Positions 11,781-22,420 of a stretch of DNA of 64,000 nucleotides are shown here, piece after piece. The translations under genes and the position numbers were made by a program. This DNA is from Heterocephalus glaber. Lineage: Eukaryota > Chordata > Mammalia > Rodentia > Bathyergidae. The stretch is taken from the NCBI RefSeq assembly GCF_000247695.1, contig NW_004624747.1, forward strand, positions 11,795,773 to 11,859,772, in the 5' to 3' direction. The notes below the pieces were generated by a model. That model saw only the letters and a program-made list of their open reading frames with translations, was not told where the DNA came from and searched no databases. Position 1 is the stretch's first letter. Each line of letters begins with the position of its first letter.

Positions 11781-12900
11781 CGAAAAGGAAACTAGGAGCC
11801 TTCTGTGACGGAAAAAATCAAGAAATACGTGCAATTATTATTATTTTATATATTTCTAAAACCCTCTGTCAGAGAAAAAACGTCCTTAACATAACGTGTG
11901 TGCTGGCACAACCTCGAACAGAAGTTGGGTCTTCCGGATGGGAAGTGGAAGCCATAGAGGAAGTCAAGAAGTAAGCGTGATGCCTGTAGTAAAAGGTTTG
12001 ACGCCATCTTGAGAAGGTCAGGATGATTCTTGGACTAAACGGCTTGACTTCTAGTTCACCCTAGAGTGTGGTTCGATTTCCCAACAACTGAGACTCAATG
12101 TGGAGAAAACTCTCAGTCCTCAGGAAAGGATCGATTGCACCATTCATGAGAAAAATCTATTTCCCAAAGTGATTTCTTGACCTTATATGCCTAGTAGGCA
12201 TTAAATACACATGTGAATTTTCTGGTTTTGTAAGATCATATTCTGCAATCAATATTAATAAATTACATTTATAATCATTTTTAGAAACTAATTGCCTTGG
12301 GTTGTCATAAAAATTTTGACAATTTGCTGTTGTTTTATACAGAAATATAGATACTGTATACTTTTTTTAAATCAGGGAGTAGTATTCATTTCTGAATTAA
12401 TCTTCCATTTTTTGAGGCAGGAAAATGTATCGCTTTCCTCCCTCATTAGCAAGTTTAATGCGACAGGAAATATGTCTATTTTGCTTTCTGTAGGATCCAC
12501 AGCGTCTACAGGAGCATCTTTGACACATAAGATAGGAGATACTCAACACATTTGCTCTATGAATGAACTGGCCTTGAATTGGTACAGAAGAGAAGATCAA
12601 GGCTTGGCGAGCCAAAGTCCTTCGCCTAGGATCACACGGCCAAGGAGCAGAACCAGTATTCTAACCTAGAATTATCCAAATTCGAATCCCTAACTCACTA
12701 AAGATCTTGGACAAACTACTAAACCGCTCTGAGCTTCAGCTTCCTCCGCTGCAAAATAGGGTTAGGAAAGATGGACTGGGGTGGTCCTCTGCACCGTATT
12801 CCAGAGGTTGGCTTTCTGAATGTGAACTCGGTTCCGCACTCCAGCAGCCTGAGTTTCCCCATGCACAATGGAGCGTCCAGGAACAAACCCCCCTGCGGCT
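11781..12900. other. SART3-ISCU intergenic spacer
   Basis: No gene is seen. There is a GCCATCTTG motif (YY1-type, minus orientation) at 12003-12011, an AT-rich stretch at 12170-12420 and a MIR near 12680-12775. The two start codons are 1,409 bp apart, so the genes are divergent but do not share a short bidirectional promoter core. Confidence 0.7.
12680..12775 (+). repeat. MIR relic
   Basis: The sense MIR core is readable: 'cgaatccctaactcac', GACAAACTACTAAACCGCTC, then 'gagcttcagcttcctccgctgcaaaatagggt'. Confidence 0.65.
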
Positions 12901-13083
12901 TCAGACCTTCCAGCTCGGCAATCAGTGCGCGCCTCGGGGGGGTGTGGCCAAGGCGGGGCCAAGGCGGCCACGTGCACTGAGTTTCAGGGCGCAGGCGCGA
13001 GGACAAGGGTCCCACAGAGCGACTCCGGGGCACGCCCCTCTCCCGCCTGCGGCTCCGGACCGGCGCAGGCGCGAGCCGGGAAG
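12900..13083 (+). promoter_or_regulatory. ISCU: ISCU promoter and 5' UTR region
   Basis: This CpG-rich block immediately precedes the ISCU ATG. It contains a CACGTG E-box (12969-12974), GC boxes in a short direct repeat (CCAAGGCGG, twice near 12947-12967), and two copies of GCGCAGGCGCGA (12989-13000 and 13063-13074) close to the NRF1 consensus. No TATA box is seen. The second NRF1-like copy ends only 9 bp before the ATG, so it is either at or downstream of the start site. Confidence 0.65.
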
Positions 13084-13197
13084 ATGGCGGTGGCTGGAGC
13101 GGGTCGCTTGAGGCGGGCGGCCTCTGCCCTACTCCTCCAGAGCCCCCGCCTGCCCGCCCGGGAGCTGTCAGCTCCGGCCCGGCTCTATCACAAGAAG
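13084..13197 (+). CDS. ISCU: ISCU coding exon 1 (targeting peptide)
   Basis: The exon encodes [20 protein letters not shown] and onward to ARLYHKK, 38 residues, ending at AAG|GTATGG. The ATG sits in AAGATGGCGG, a strong initiation context that is also a YY1 motif. The frame is open upstream to 12868, but that part lies in promoter sequence and is not part of the known protein. Confidence 0.97.
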
Positions 13198-16100
13198 GTA
13201 TGGGTGGGCGAGGGGGAACGCGGACCCCCGCAAGGGATCCCGGCACCCCGCAGGTCCCTGGGCTGCGAATGCCGACTCGCTCGCTTGTCTGCCTCCACGC
13301 ACTTTCCCCCGCTACGCAGTGATTCTGTCCGCCGCTGATATACCAGTGACACAGTGGCGAGTTCCAGTGGGCCCGCTGCACTCCGCCACTTCGCGTGTAC
13401 CAGCTTTCAACTCACCTGCACCCCAGGCGGGAGGGTACTGTTAGGAATTACCATTCCCCGTCGAGACACACAGGCCGTTGCTATTGCTAAGTGACCGTGG
13501 GCAAGTCAGGGCCCCTCGATGATGGGAGAGTAAAGGGCATCAACCCCCTACAAGAGATAATATATGGAAGTCATCTACATGGTGCCTGGCACGTTGGCCT
13601 AACACCGGAAGGCCATTTATAATGCTGTTTGTGTTTTAGGGGCGCATGGCCTCCAGGAGTTAGGCGTATAACTAACAATAGTATTTTGTTTCTTGGCGCG
13701 AGTGGCTTCTAGGGACCCTTGTCTTCACGTGAGACTCACTCCGGAAACAACTGAAGAATTCTGTAAATCAACGAGGCACAGAAAAGTCCCCACTAGATAT
13801 TTTGGGAGTCCTTGGAACTTGGGAGTCAAAATCTGTGATCAGGTGGAAAGTAGGGGACGACTAGAAGGTCAGGATACTTATTGCTGACTGGTAAACAAAC
13901 CCTGAGGTTATTAAAGCCTTTGGTTCGCCAGTTGAGTGAATGTTTATTCGGTTCTGACTTCAGCACTTCTGTCAAAGCTTCACTCCTCCCCCATGCCCGG
14001 TGTGTTTTGTTGACACTGATGAAGGAACTTGGGTGGGCAGCCTTTCAGCACCAGGGTGCGCTGCTGCATCAGGTTGGTTTAATACGTAGGCAGAAAGGGA
14101 CTCGTTCCGTAGCATCTTTCTAAGAGTCACCTTGAGACTTCTAAGAAAACGTCCATCTCTGGGCCATAGTTATTTTAGAATTTTTTTTAATAATCTTTCT
14201 TCTTTGACAGTGGATTTTATTGGGAAATAAAACACTGCTTAAGCACAAATCTGGTGATGTAGGTGGGTTAGAGCCAGGTAATTATTTGAGGTTGAAAACC
14301 CTAAGGAGCTTTGCTCCATCTCAAACAGTGCCTTCCATCTCTGCAGGCAGTTGGAGAGGAGATAGCAAAAAGAATTTGATTCGCAAATGATTCTCGTTGA
14401 TATGCATATAGGCTTTCCTATTGCACTGCCTGGTTCAGGTTGCTGACCTTGAGGGAGACCTATACCAGTAGAGTGATCATGATTTCTCTTAACCCTGTCA
14501 TTTCAGGTTGTGGATCATTATGAAAATCCTAGAAATGTAGGGTCTCTTGACAAGACATCTAAAAATGTTGGAACTGGATTGGTGGGTGCTCCAGCATGTG
14601 GTGATGTCATGAAATTACAGGTACCACCTGGTTCATCTTTATTTGTGACAAGAGTAATCCCTTCACTTAAACAGTAGTTCGTAGTTGGCAAAGCACGTAT
14701 ATAGCATCTCATTTGATCTTCGTCTTTATTCGCATGAGATGGACTGAGTCGGTGTCAGAGATGCTTAAAGCAGGCACTCGGTCTTAATTTTCCACTATGC
14801 TGACCTATTCTGAAATAGAAAATTGATCCAAATTCACTGTATCATTTTAAATTTCAGCTTCAGCTGAGTGAAATATTTTGTGGATTTTGCTGATCAAAGG
14901 AAACTTCTAGTAAGCTAGCACTCCTCAGTGAAACAAGAAATGCAGTGATCTAAAACTGTTCCCTAATTGGAAATGACTTGAAGGTAGTGAATTGTACTTT
15001 GAATAAACCATAGCTTTAACCACAGTCTTCATGGTGGGCAGACAGGTTGCCAGAGGTTTTCATACCTATCTTGGAAAACAGACAAGGCAGAAGGGAACCA
15101 CTGAGTGCAGTTTGATGCCCAAGAAAAACATATTGCCGGGGATTTAGCTCAGTGGTGCCGCCACCTGCCTCACAAGCACAAGGTCCCGAGTTCGATTCCT
15201 GGTACAGAAAAAAAAAAAAGAAAACCTATTAACCAGAGACCTTGGTTATAGACCCTCCCAGTGTGTACAGGGACAAAATGCCCCAGCAGCTTTGAGCAGA
15301 CTTCTTTAAATAGAACTTTATAGCCAAAAAGCATGCTATAATTGCAAGCAAAGTGAAACTAGTATGGAAGATCCTAATCTTCAGCTCATCCTTACCAGCT
15401 AGGCCTGTCTAGTAGCTCCTAATCTCATTTTTGATCACTGAGGTCTTTGAAACAAATTCAGTAGTTAATGGCATAATTTCCAATGTAGACAGAAACCCCA
15501 GAGGTCCCCATGAGTAGCAGACTCCTGGGTCCTAGAGGTTAGCCCCAAGAATCACAATTTAACTCCTGTCTCTTCTAGATTCAAGTGGATGAAAAGGGGA
15601 AAATTGTAGATGCCAGGTTTAAAACATTTGGCTGTGGTTCCGCAATTGCCTCCAGCTCCTTAGCCACGGAATGGGTGAAAGGGAAGACGGTAAGCTGGCT
15701 TACAACTGTGATAGAGTTAAATTGCACTCTCTGCAACCTAGCTCTTGGAAGGGCCTAGTAAAGAAAAAAAAGTGGTTGGGGATTTAGCTCAGTAGTTCCG
15801 TCGCTTGCCTTGCAAGCACAAGGACCCGAGTTCAATCCCCGGTACCAAAAAAAAAAAAAAAAAAGTAACTATGATTTCTTCCAAATATTCAAAAAATTTT
15901 ATTTTAACCTCTTCCTCTCCCACCTTTGATTCCATTCCTCACACTGGGAATTATAGACCATTTTGTTACGTATTGCTTGGGGATTTTTGTTCATCATTTT
16001 TATTTGGGAGTTCAGGTGGTATTTTGTTAATTTCGCAGAAAAAAAAGATTCTCATCTGTCCTGACAAAATGAAATCGAGGCTGGGCATGGTGGTGCACAC

Positions 16101-19063
16101 CTGTAATCTCAGCACTCGTAAGTTCAAAACCAGCCTGGGCTACATAGTGAGTTTAAGGCCAGCCTGAACTACATAGCAAGACCCTGTCTAAAAAAAGAAA
16201 AAAGAGGAAATTGAAGTCTTTGTCTTTCTCTAAGGTTGCTGATACTCTTACAGTTTCTGAGGTCTTTTAGGTCAGGTTAGGGGATGTTGTATAATGGTTA
16301 TTTTCCTCTTTGTTTCCTCCCATCCTGTTTTATTAAGGAAGGTGGCTTACAGATATTGGAGAAATAAACTAACGTATTACAAGAGGTATTAAAACACAGC
16401 CAGAGTGAGGGCAGAGTAAACAGCAGGGATCCAAATGGCTGATCAGCTGGCCCTGAGGGTGGAGACAAGAAGGCCAGAACATCTTTTCCATGTTTCTCTC
16501 AACCATAGCCTCTTCCCCAGCAGCTACAGGGGTAGGAGCTCTCTGAAGATCTGGACTCTAAAGTCCAGTTGCTATAAGACCACTGTGAAAAGCCAACCTG
16601 CAGGGCACTCATCCCTGCCACCCCTGGGGAGCCAGCCCAGGGAGCTGAGTCTTGGAAGCGCGTGTTCCAAGTGCTGACCAGCTCTCCCGTACAGCAGTTT
16701 ACCAGATGACATGCCACCTGCTTCCTGTGGCTCAGGGCCTGCTGCCTGGCAAGCTCTGCAGGCCCCCAAAGTACAGACCTAATCTGCTCTAACCAAGGGT
16801 AGATCTGAAGTGATGGGTCAAGAACTATCCTAGTGAATGGGGAAAGGCGACTGGGCGCACTTCCAGGACCTGGCCTCAAGGGGACTCTGAGTCATCATCA
16901 GAAGGGGGAAGGGAGGCTTTAACCTTGAAATCCTCCTGAGCTAGCCAGGGAGACAGGCTGTTGGGGAAATCTGCCTTTCCTCAATCCAGTGGGGTCCTGC
17001 TCCACATGGGCAGGAACCTGCCTGCCTCATGTCCCAGGGCTCCCACCCTGACCTCAGGCATCCTCTGCACCCTGCACAGGAGGATATTCTCACTTTAGGC
17101 AAAGGATGAGTCTAAGCAGAGCTCTCAGCCCAAGACCTGCCAAAGCAGCACAGAAAATTACTGCCTTTAAGCAACGACTGCTGCTGGCTGTGAGCAGATC
17201 CCTCAGAAATGTCTCGTGGGTCTGCACCTAGCTGGTGGAGTGTGGGTGTGTGTACTGCACACTTGAGAATCCCAGCAGTGATCTGGCACACCAGTGGGAA
17301 TCCTGAGAAGGCTGTTGGGCCTCATTTTGTTGTTAGGCAGAAGTCATCCCCCGCCAGCTGTCTCTTGGACCTTTTTTGTTATCTGGCCCTCTCACGATAA
17401 AGCATCTACAGAATTGTTCCTTTTTCCTTTGCGCCTCTCAGGTGGAGGAAGCCTTGACCATCAAAAACACAGACATTGCCAAGGAGCTCTGCCTTCCGCC
17501 CGTGAAACTGCACTGCTCTAGTGAGTCTGCTCTCCAGAGGGCCAGCTGTCGGGGACGCTGGCAGTCATTTCAGCTGCGTTAGTGACAGTCCTCTCAGGTC
17601 ATAGAGTCCATCTGTGTAACCTGCAGAGGATTAGCACTCATGGAGCCGGTCAGGTTAGCACCCTGAAGTCTCACAGTGAGCACTACAGGGCATGATTTGA
17701 AACCTCAGAAACAGCCTTGAGTCCACAGTAGATGTCATCACTCCCTTCTTCCAGAGGAGGAACCTGGGCTCAGGTGAAAACACCTCAGTCACACAGTTGA
17801 TAAGTGGGAGAGCCAGAATTTAAACCCCATCTGGGATTCCAGAATTGTGCTGTAGTCAAGTTAGGACCAGCAGAGGCAAAAGCCCAACTTTGGCCATCAT
17901 GTGTTCTTCATGTGCTCCGTCACTGCCTGTCCAGTTCCATCTGCACCTGCCTAAGTGGAGTGACGCAGCCTGTTGTGCAACATCCCCTCAGCAGTGTCCT
18001 GAGAGCCCACAGCCCACGAGGCTTGCACTTGGCCTTCACTGGCGTCATCTCTGTTATTAAATCTAGTGCTCTCCTGTCCTCTCTTAACGCTCAAGGAAAT
18101 AGGAAATGAGAAACAGTCTCCTTAACAGTAAACATCGGTAGAGGTTTACTAACCAAATTAGTTAACAAATCCCCAGAGCGGCTTCCTGTCAGGGTAAGGA
18201 CTCAGGAGAAGAGCCGCTACTGGGCTAGGGGTGCACTTATGCTGGCCTCGGGACACCTACTGAGACCCAAGTTCTTTCCACTTGAGCTGTAATTTTAAGT
18301 ACCTATGAAGAAAGGTCATAGCTTCTAAACATTTTCACAGGGTTGCAGGAAAACGTCAGCCTTTTTGGTAGGCTCCTTAGGTACTATACTGAAATCTTCA
18401 ATACTCTGCTATTTGCTGCCTTCTGCAGTCATTCCAGCTCCCCCAATTTTTATCTTTCCCCGTGGCTTCGTATTCAACATCAATTCCTAAATAGAAGCTT
18501 TCAGACTCGGGATCACAAGAGAGCCATATGGTAGGCCCCATCCCATCAGCCCCATGGGACTTAGGTTCAGCCACCGAGTTTAACCAGCATCTGCCGTGTT
18601 CAGCCCAGACTTTCACAGGAGCAGACAAGAACTAATATAAGTACTGTGCCAGGTACTTTCTGGAATCCCCTCACTATCCCAGCAAGAAAAGTATGACTAC
18701 CCCTGTTTTACCAAAGAGAAAATGGAATCCAAGAGGCTAAGGAACTAGGCCAGAATCCCAGATATTTAATCCCCAGTCTGTGTCCCCAGGGCCACCCGCA
18801 GGAGTCATGAGGCCCAGGAAGCAGCTGCCCGACTTTCTGTCTGGCTCCCCACCCCAGCACCTGGCGGAGTCACTCAGGGCCCTCCCTGCACTCATGCCCT
18901 CCAGCCCAAAGGTTTTCTTCCCAAGACAATTCCCTCAGCGTGTAGAAACTCAGGCACTCTCTTTCCATCCCTTCTAGTGCTGGCAGAAGATGCAATCAAG
19001 GCCGCCCTGGCTGATTACAAACTGAAGCAAGAACCCAAGAAAGGAGATGCAGAGAAGAAATGA
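13084..19063 (+). CDS. ISCU: ISCU, mitochondrial iron-sulfur cluster assembly scaffold
   Basis: ISCU is the scaffold on which NFS1-ISD11-ACP, frataxin and FDX2 build [2Fe-2S] clusters in the mitochondrial matrix, before HSC20/HSPA9 hand them on. The coding exons are 13084-13197, 14507-14620, 15579-15689, 17442-17520 and 18978-19063. They encode 167 residues, the human length, with GT/AG borders throughout. Residues 1-34 are an Arg/Ala/Leu-rich mitochondrial targeting peptide; Tyr35 begins the mature form. The cluster ligands are all present: Cys69 and Asp71 (GAPACGD), Cys95 ([10 protein letters not shown]) and Cys138 (LHCSM). The chaperone-binding LPPVK motif is at 131-135. Met140, the position linked to frataxin bypass in yeast Isu1, is split between exons 4 and 5. 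No disruption is seen. Confidence 0.98.
13198..14506 (+). other. ISCU: ISCU intron 1
   Basis: There is no repeat I can name with confidence. A short stretch at 14387-14404 reads MILVDM, resembling the start of the alternative ISCU1 isoform (human MVLIDM); this is described as a finding. Confidence 0.6.
14507..14620 (+). CDS. ISCU: ISCU coding exon 2
   Basis: The exon encodes [20 protein letters not shown] and onward to [12 protein letters not shown] (38 residues, phase 0 at both ends), including ligands Cys69 and Asp71. The acceptor is CATTTCAG and the donor CAG|GTACCA. Confidence 0.97.
14621..15578 (+). other. ISCU: ISCU intron 2
   Basis: The intron has one ID SINE (15135-15219) and otherwise no recognisable feature. 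Confidence 0.7.
15135..15219 (+). repeat. ID-type SINE
   Basis: It has GCCGGGGATTTAGCTCAGTG, the B box GAGTTCGATTCCTGGTAC and a poly(A) tail. Confidence 0.92.
15579..15689 (+). CDS. ISCU: ISCU coding exon 3
   Basis: Thirty-seven residues, [20 protein letters not shown] and onward to EWVKGKT, contain ligand Cys95. The acceptor is TTCTAG and the donor ACG|GTAAGC. Confidence 0.97.
15773..15864 (+). repeat. ID-type SINE (GGTACC subfamily)
   Basis: It has TTGGGGATTTAGCTCAGTAG, then GAGTTCAATCCCCGGTACC and an 18-nt poly(A) tail, in ISCU intron 3. The long uninterrupted tail suggests a young insertion. Confidence 0.92.
16078..16200 (+). repeat. B1 SINE with internal duplication
   Basis: It starts GGCTGGGCATGGTGGTGCAC and contains two successive copies of a CCAGCCTG..CTACATAG module, the internal duplication typical of derived B1 elements. 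It ends AAGACCCTGTCT plus an A-rich tail. It lies in ISCU intron 3. Confidence 0.9.
16201..17441 (+). other. ISCU: ISCU intron 3, distal part
   Basis: This is GC-rich single-copy-looking sequence. Open frames here (for example 16499-16879 minus) show no recognisable domain, and I treat them as chance. Confidence 0.6.
17442..17520 (+). CDS. ISCU: ISCU coding exon 4
   Basis: The exon encodes [20 protein letters not shown] and VKLHCS plus the first base of the Met140 codon. It holds the LPPVK chaperone motif and ligand Cys138. The acceptor is CCTCTCAG and the donor CTA|GTGAGT. Confidence 0.97.
17521..18977 (+). other. ISCU: ISCU intron 4
   Basis: Two antisense MIR relics (about 17705-17865 and 18640-18760) are the only repeats recognised. 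In people, a deep-intronic change in this intron activates a pseudoexon and causes ISCU myopathy. I could not locate the equivalent position by eye. Confidence 0.6.
18978..19063 (+). CDS. ISCU: ISCU coding exon 5 and stop
   Basis: The exon completes Met140 and encodes [19 protein letters not shown], then KKGDAEKK and TGA. The acceptor is CTTCTAG. The C-terminus differs from human by one visible residue (GDAEKK versus GEAEKK). Confidence 0.97.
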
Positions 19064-19640
19064 GTCCTTCGCGCAGCTCCAGGAGGTCGAGTAACTGTTT
19101 GCCCACCGCTGTGCGAACACTTTCAACATCCAGAAGCTCCTCACACTGCTTAAAAGAGGCTGTGAGATATGCACAATATTTGCCATCCACATTGTGGCTT
19201 CCAATGCAAGCAAAATATACTGTTTAATTGCTCTGCATCCTGTGGTTTCTTTCAGCTCACTTTCATCGCCTTAACACATTTAATGTATATTTTGAATTAT
19301 AAGTATGGCTTCACAACTGAAATCAATGAAGTCTAAAGTTTTGATAGCCCACAAAGTGTATAAACATCTTATTCTACCTAAATCTATTTTGGAGAAGGTT
19401 ACCAGTAGAATGCCTTGGTCTGATTACTTGATAGAACCAATTACTGTACATAAAACAGATCTGCATATATATATTATAATAAAAGAATGTAAGATGACGA
19501 TTTTCTCTAGTAAGCCTTGTATCTTGGATCCCCTTCCCAAAGTGTTGCCCAAAACCCTTTGGGGTTCCTGAAAACTGGATGGTGAAGACACACAGCTCAC
19601 CTAGCAAAGTGGACAATAAAGCCCATGAATAGAGATTTTT
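19064..19640 (+). other. ISCU: ISCU 3' UTR with two candidate poly(A) signals
   Basis: AATAAA hexamers occur at 19478-19483 and 19615-19620 downstream of the stop. The region is unique-looking and AT-rich. Which signal is used cannot be decided from sequence alone. Confidence 0.6.
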
Positions 19641-19669
19641 CCAAACCGTACATGCTTTATGAAATGAGG

Positions 19670-19805
19670 AGATGGTCATTTTTTGGAGACAGAGTCTTGT
19701 TAAGCTGCCCCCAAAGTCCTCCTACTTCAGCCTCCCTCGTAGCAGAGGTAATAGGCACATGCCTCCTCACCCAGCTTTGGTCTTTGCTTTCCATTGCTCT
19801 TTACA
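19670..19805 (-). repeat. Decayed B1 fragment
   Basis: Antisense text keeps 'gagacagagtcttg', CTACTTCAGCCTCCCTCGTA and 'aggcacatgcctcctcacccagc', all diverged. Confidence 0.55.
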
Positions 19806-20358
19806 AAGTAAGCGATAGCTCAAAGTGAGTATTGCAGATTCTTTTTCCAGAGTCACTGGTTTATGAACTCTGAGAAACACTGGCTGAGATGATATAATAC
19901 ACCTGTGGACCAGACTTGTGAAGAGCACTTGGGGAATGAGTGCAAACGCAGATTTCTAGGCCCGGGGCTCTGACTTGGGTCTGGGCAGATAATTCTGATG
20001 CCCCCAACTTTGGAGAGCCTCCTGGATTTTGTGTGGTGGCAGATGAGCCAGGGCGTAGGGAAGAATCTTGTCAGTCTCCTGTCCCGTGAAAGTATGGCAT
20101 TTAAGCGGTTCCCTCTGAACCAGCTGTACGTACGCAGTGAGTTTATGACAGACTGCCCTGGGTCAGGCACGGGTAACATGTTCAGCTGCTGTCCCACCTA
20201 GTCCGAGCTGCCCTACCTGAAGTCACAAGTCTCAATCCAGGAAGGGCAGTTTTCAAGTGCAAGTGTGATACTTAAACAGGGAGATGGACCTTTTGCAAAT
20301 GAGAAGGGAACCAAGAGATGCAGAGAGGGAAGAGAAAGGGAAAGTAAAAAGATGTTTT

Positions 20359-20442
20359 TGTTTTTGTGGTACTGGGGATTGAACTCAGGACCTTGAGCTT
20401 GCGAGGCAGGCGCTGGAACCACTGAGCTAAATCCCCAGCCCT
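20359..20442 (-). repeat. ID-type SINE with perfect 16-bp target duplication
   Basis: Antisense ID body: TGGTACTGGGGATTGAACTC, then CACTGAGCTAAATCCCCAGC. AGTAAAAAGATGTTTT is present unchanged at 20343-20358 and 20443-20458, marking a recent L1-driven insertion. Confidence 0.95.
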
Positions 20443-21900
20443 AGTAAAAAGATGTTTTATGTACATGTACCAACTCCCCATGGTGAATGTAATCATGAAC
20501 TGCAAACATGTATTAATAAAAAATTTTTTAAATAAATCTTTAAAATATGTAGAGGTCACCCCCCCCAAAAAAAGACTACCATATTGAACATCTGAAGTAT
20601 GACATTCGTTTTTCAATTTTCAAGCTTAGACCAGTCACCTCTTAGATATACCTCCTTTGTTTAAGAAATACATATTTTTAACCGTCTGGGTTCTGGTGGA
20701 GAACACAGAACTTCAAAGGCTGTTCCGCCACAGTCTGTAGAAAAGACCACAGCCAGGGCCTCATCAGAATCTCAAATTAGAGCCCTGGGTGGAACCATGT
20801 CATTGTCCTGTGTGGCTTGTTATGCTGTGTAATTCACGGGCACTCTGAGCTCGGCCTGTCTCTCCCTTGTCACATGCAGCAACACCACAATTCTCCACCT
20901 CTTTTCTTTTCCACTTTTTAAATGAGACATTTCTGTCCCAGTTAACCTCTGAAAATTGAAACTGAATTCTGCAAATCACAAGCAGCCGGTAAACAGCCAA
21001 ACAATACTAGAGCGCAACTCAGACCACCATGCTGAGGGGCCGCTAACAGAAGTAGGTATTTTCATTAACACATTAAAAACTCCCCTTTCCAGACAAGTCT
21101 AGTTTTAACCACACGAAGGCCTTTGAAGGCCTCTTCTAACCTTTACTACCCTGGAGCTGTTTTGTTTCTTTGTTTTTTATTATTTTCCGATCTCCAAGTG
21201 GGTCTTGGCATGTTTAAGTCAACTCTTCTGTGGGGGGGGTCTTGACAGATAAAATGACCTGTTGAGTCCGTGCTCAGTGTCAGTTCCCCTTAATTCTCAG
21301 GACAGCCCTCTGAGGTGGACATTATCTCAAACAAGCACCCTAGCCTAGGACCCCACCCCCACCCCCCACCCCGACTCTGTAGCCAGCTATCCTGGGTGAC
21401 CCAAACCCGTGTTTCCGGCCCATTTCCTCCAGACAGAACAGCAGAGCTTCCAGTTCCCTGTACATTGACCCACAGACAGCAAACCAACTCGGCAGGGCCC
21501 TGTGCATTCACTGCCAGGCACCGTGGCCCCCACTGCACTCCAGCTGCGATCCAGGAGCCGTATTGCGATGCTCTGGCAGTGTGGTCTGGGCACTGGCATC
21601 ATCAACGGGCTGGCTGGGGGTGGCTGGCTACCTAGATGGGCAGAGGGCAGGTGGATGGGTGGACGCTGGGGAAACGGGCTCAGAGAGCTGGAGTGACTTG
21701 CCCCAGGGCACACCGCTTGGCACAGCAGGATGGAGCTCTGGCTTATGTTCTCTGCCTACCTCCCTGCCCCATCAGAGCACCAGACCAGAGCCTTGGACTT
21801 CTCATTTAACCTTTCCTAATTGTTCCTCCTAGACTTGGCCCACTTGGGACTACATCAAAATGCCTAGCATTAGAAGCTCACATTAGCATTGTCTTATAAA
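20443..21900. other. Intergenic, no gene seen
   Basis: This is mixed-composition sequence between ISCU and TMEM119. Bases 21640-21760 contain a decayed antisense MIR-like core. No exon-like open frame with recognisable protein content was found. Confidence 0.55.
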
Positions 21901-21903
21901 ATC

Positions 21904-21960
<57 letters not shown>
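21900..21960. repeat. (CT)n microsatellite
   Basis: About 58 nt of almost pure CT dinucleotide, with one interruption near the start. Confidence 0.97.
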
Positions 21961-21961
<1 letters not shown>

Positions 21962-22254
21962 CTTTTCTTTAAAGTCCAAGCAAATGAGGACACCTCCTGA
22001 CCACCTCAAAGTCCCCTCGATGCAGAGGCAACAGTGCAGGTGCTGTGTCCATCCTCCAGGTCCCACTGATTGTTGGTGGAGCGAGAGGCCCTGCAGGAGA
22101 CCTGCAGAGGATGGCTGTGGAGCACATTCCCTGCTGATGGCTCTTGGCATCTGTGCTCTCTCTCCCCACCTTTCTAGGTGACATCAGCCAACCCCTCAAA
22201 GGTTGCCTCCCCAGAAACAGCCATCTCCATACAGGGAGGCAACAGCTCAGCAGA

Positions 22255-22420
22255 ATACAGTGATCTTAGGCACTGGATCAAATGCTGGCTACCTGAGCCT
22301 CAGTTTCTTCATTTGCCAAATGGGAATAATGATGGTAATAGTATTTCTTGGTCCAGTTGAGTTGACACCAGGCACTGTCACCTGGTGCTCTATATAGTTC
22401 ATTCACTCTTCGCAAAACCC
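22255..22420 (+). repeat. MIR relic
   Basis: The sense MIR core is seen in GAGCCTCAGTTTCTTCATTT followed by 'gccaaatgggaataatgatgg'. Confidence 0.7.

Noticed and set aside
11676..11834. In-frame N-terminal extension of SART3 with an upstream ATG
   Set aside because: The known protein starts at MATAA, and the extension is not similar to any part of SART3 and lies in likely promoter or 5' UTR sequence.
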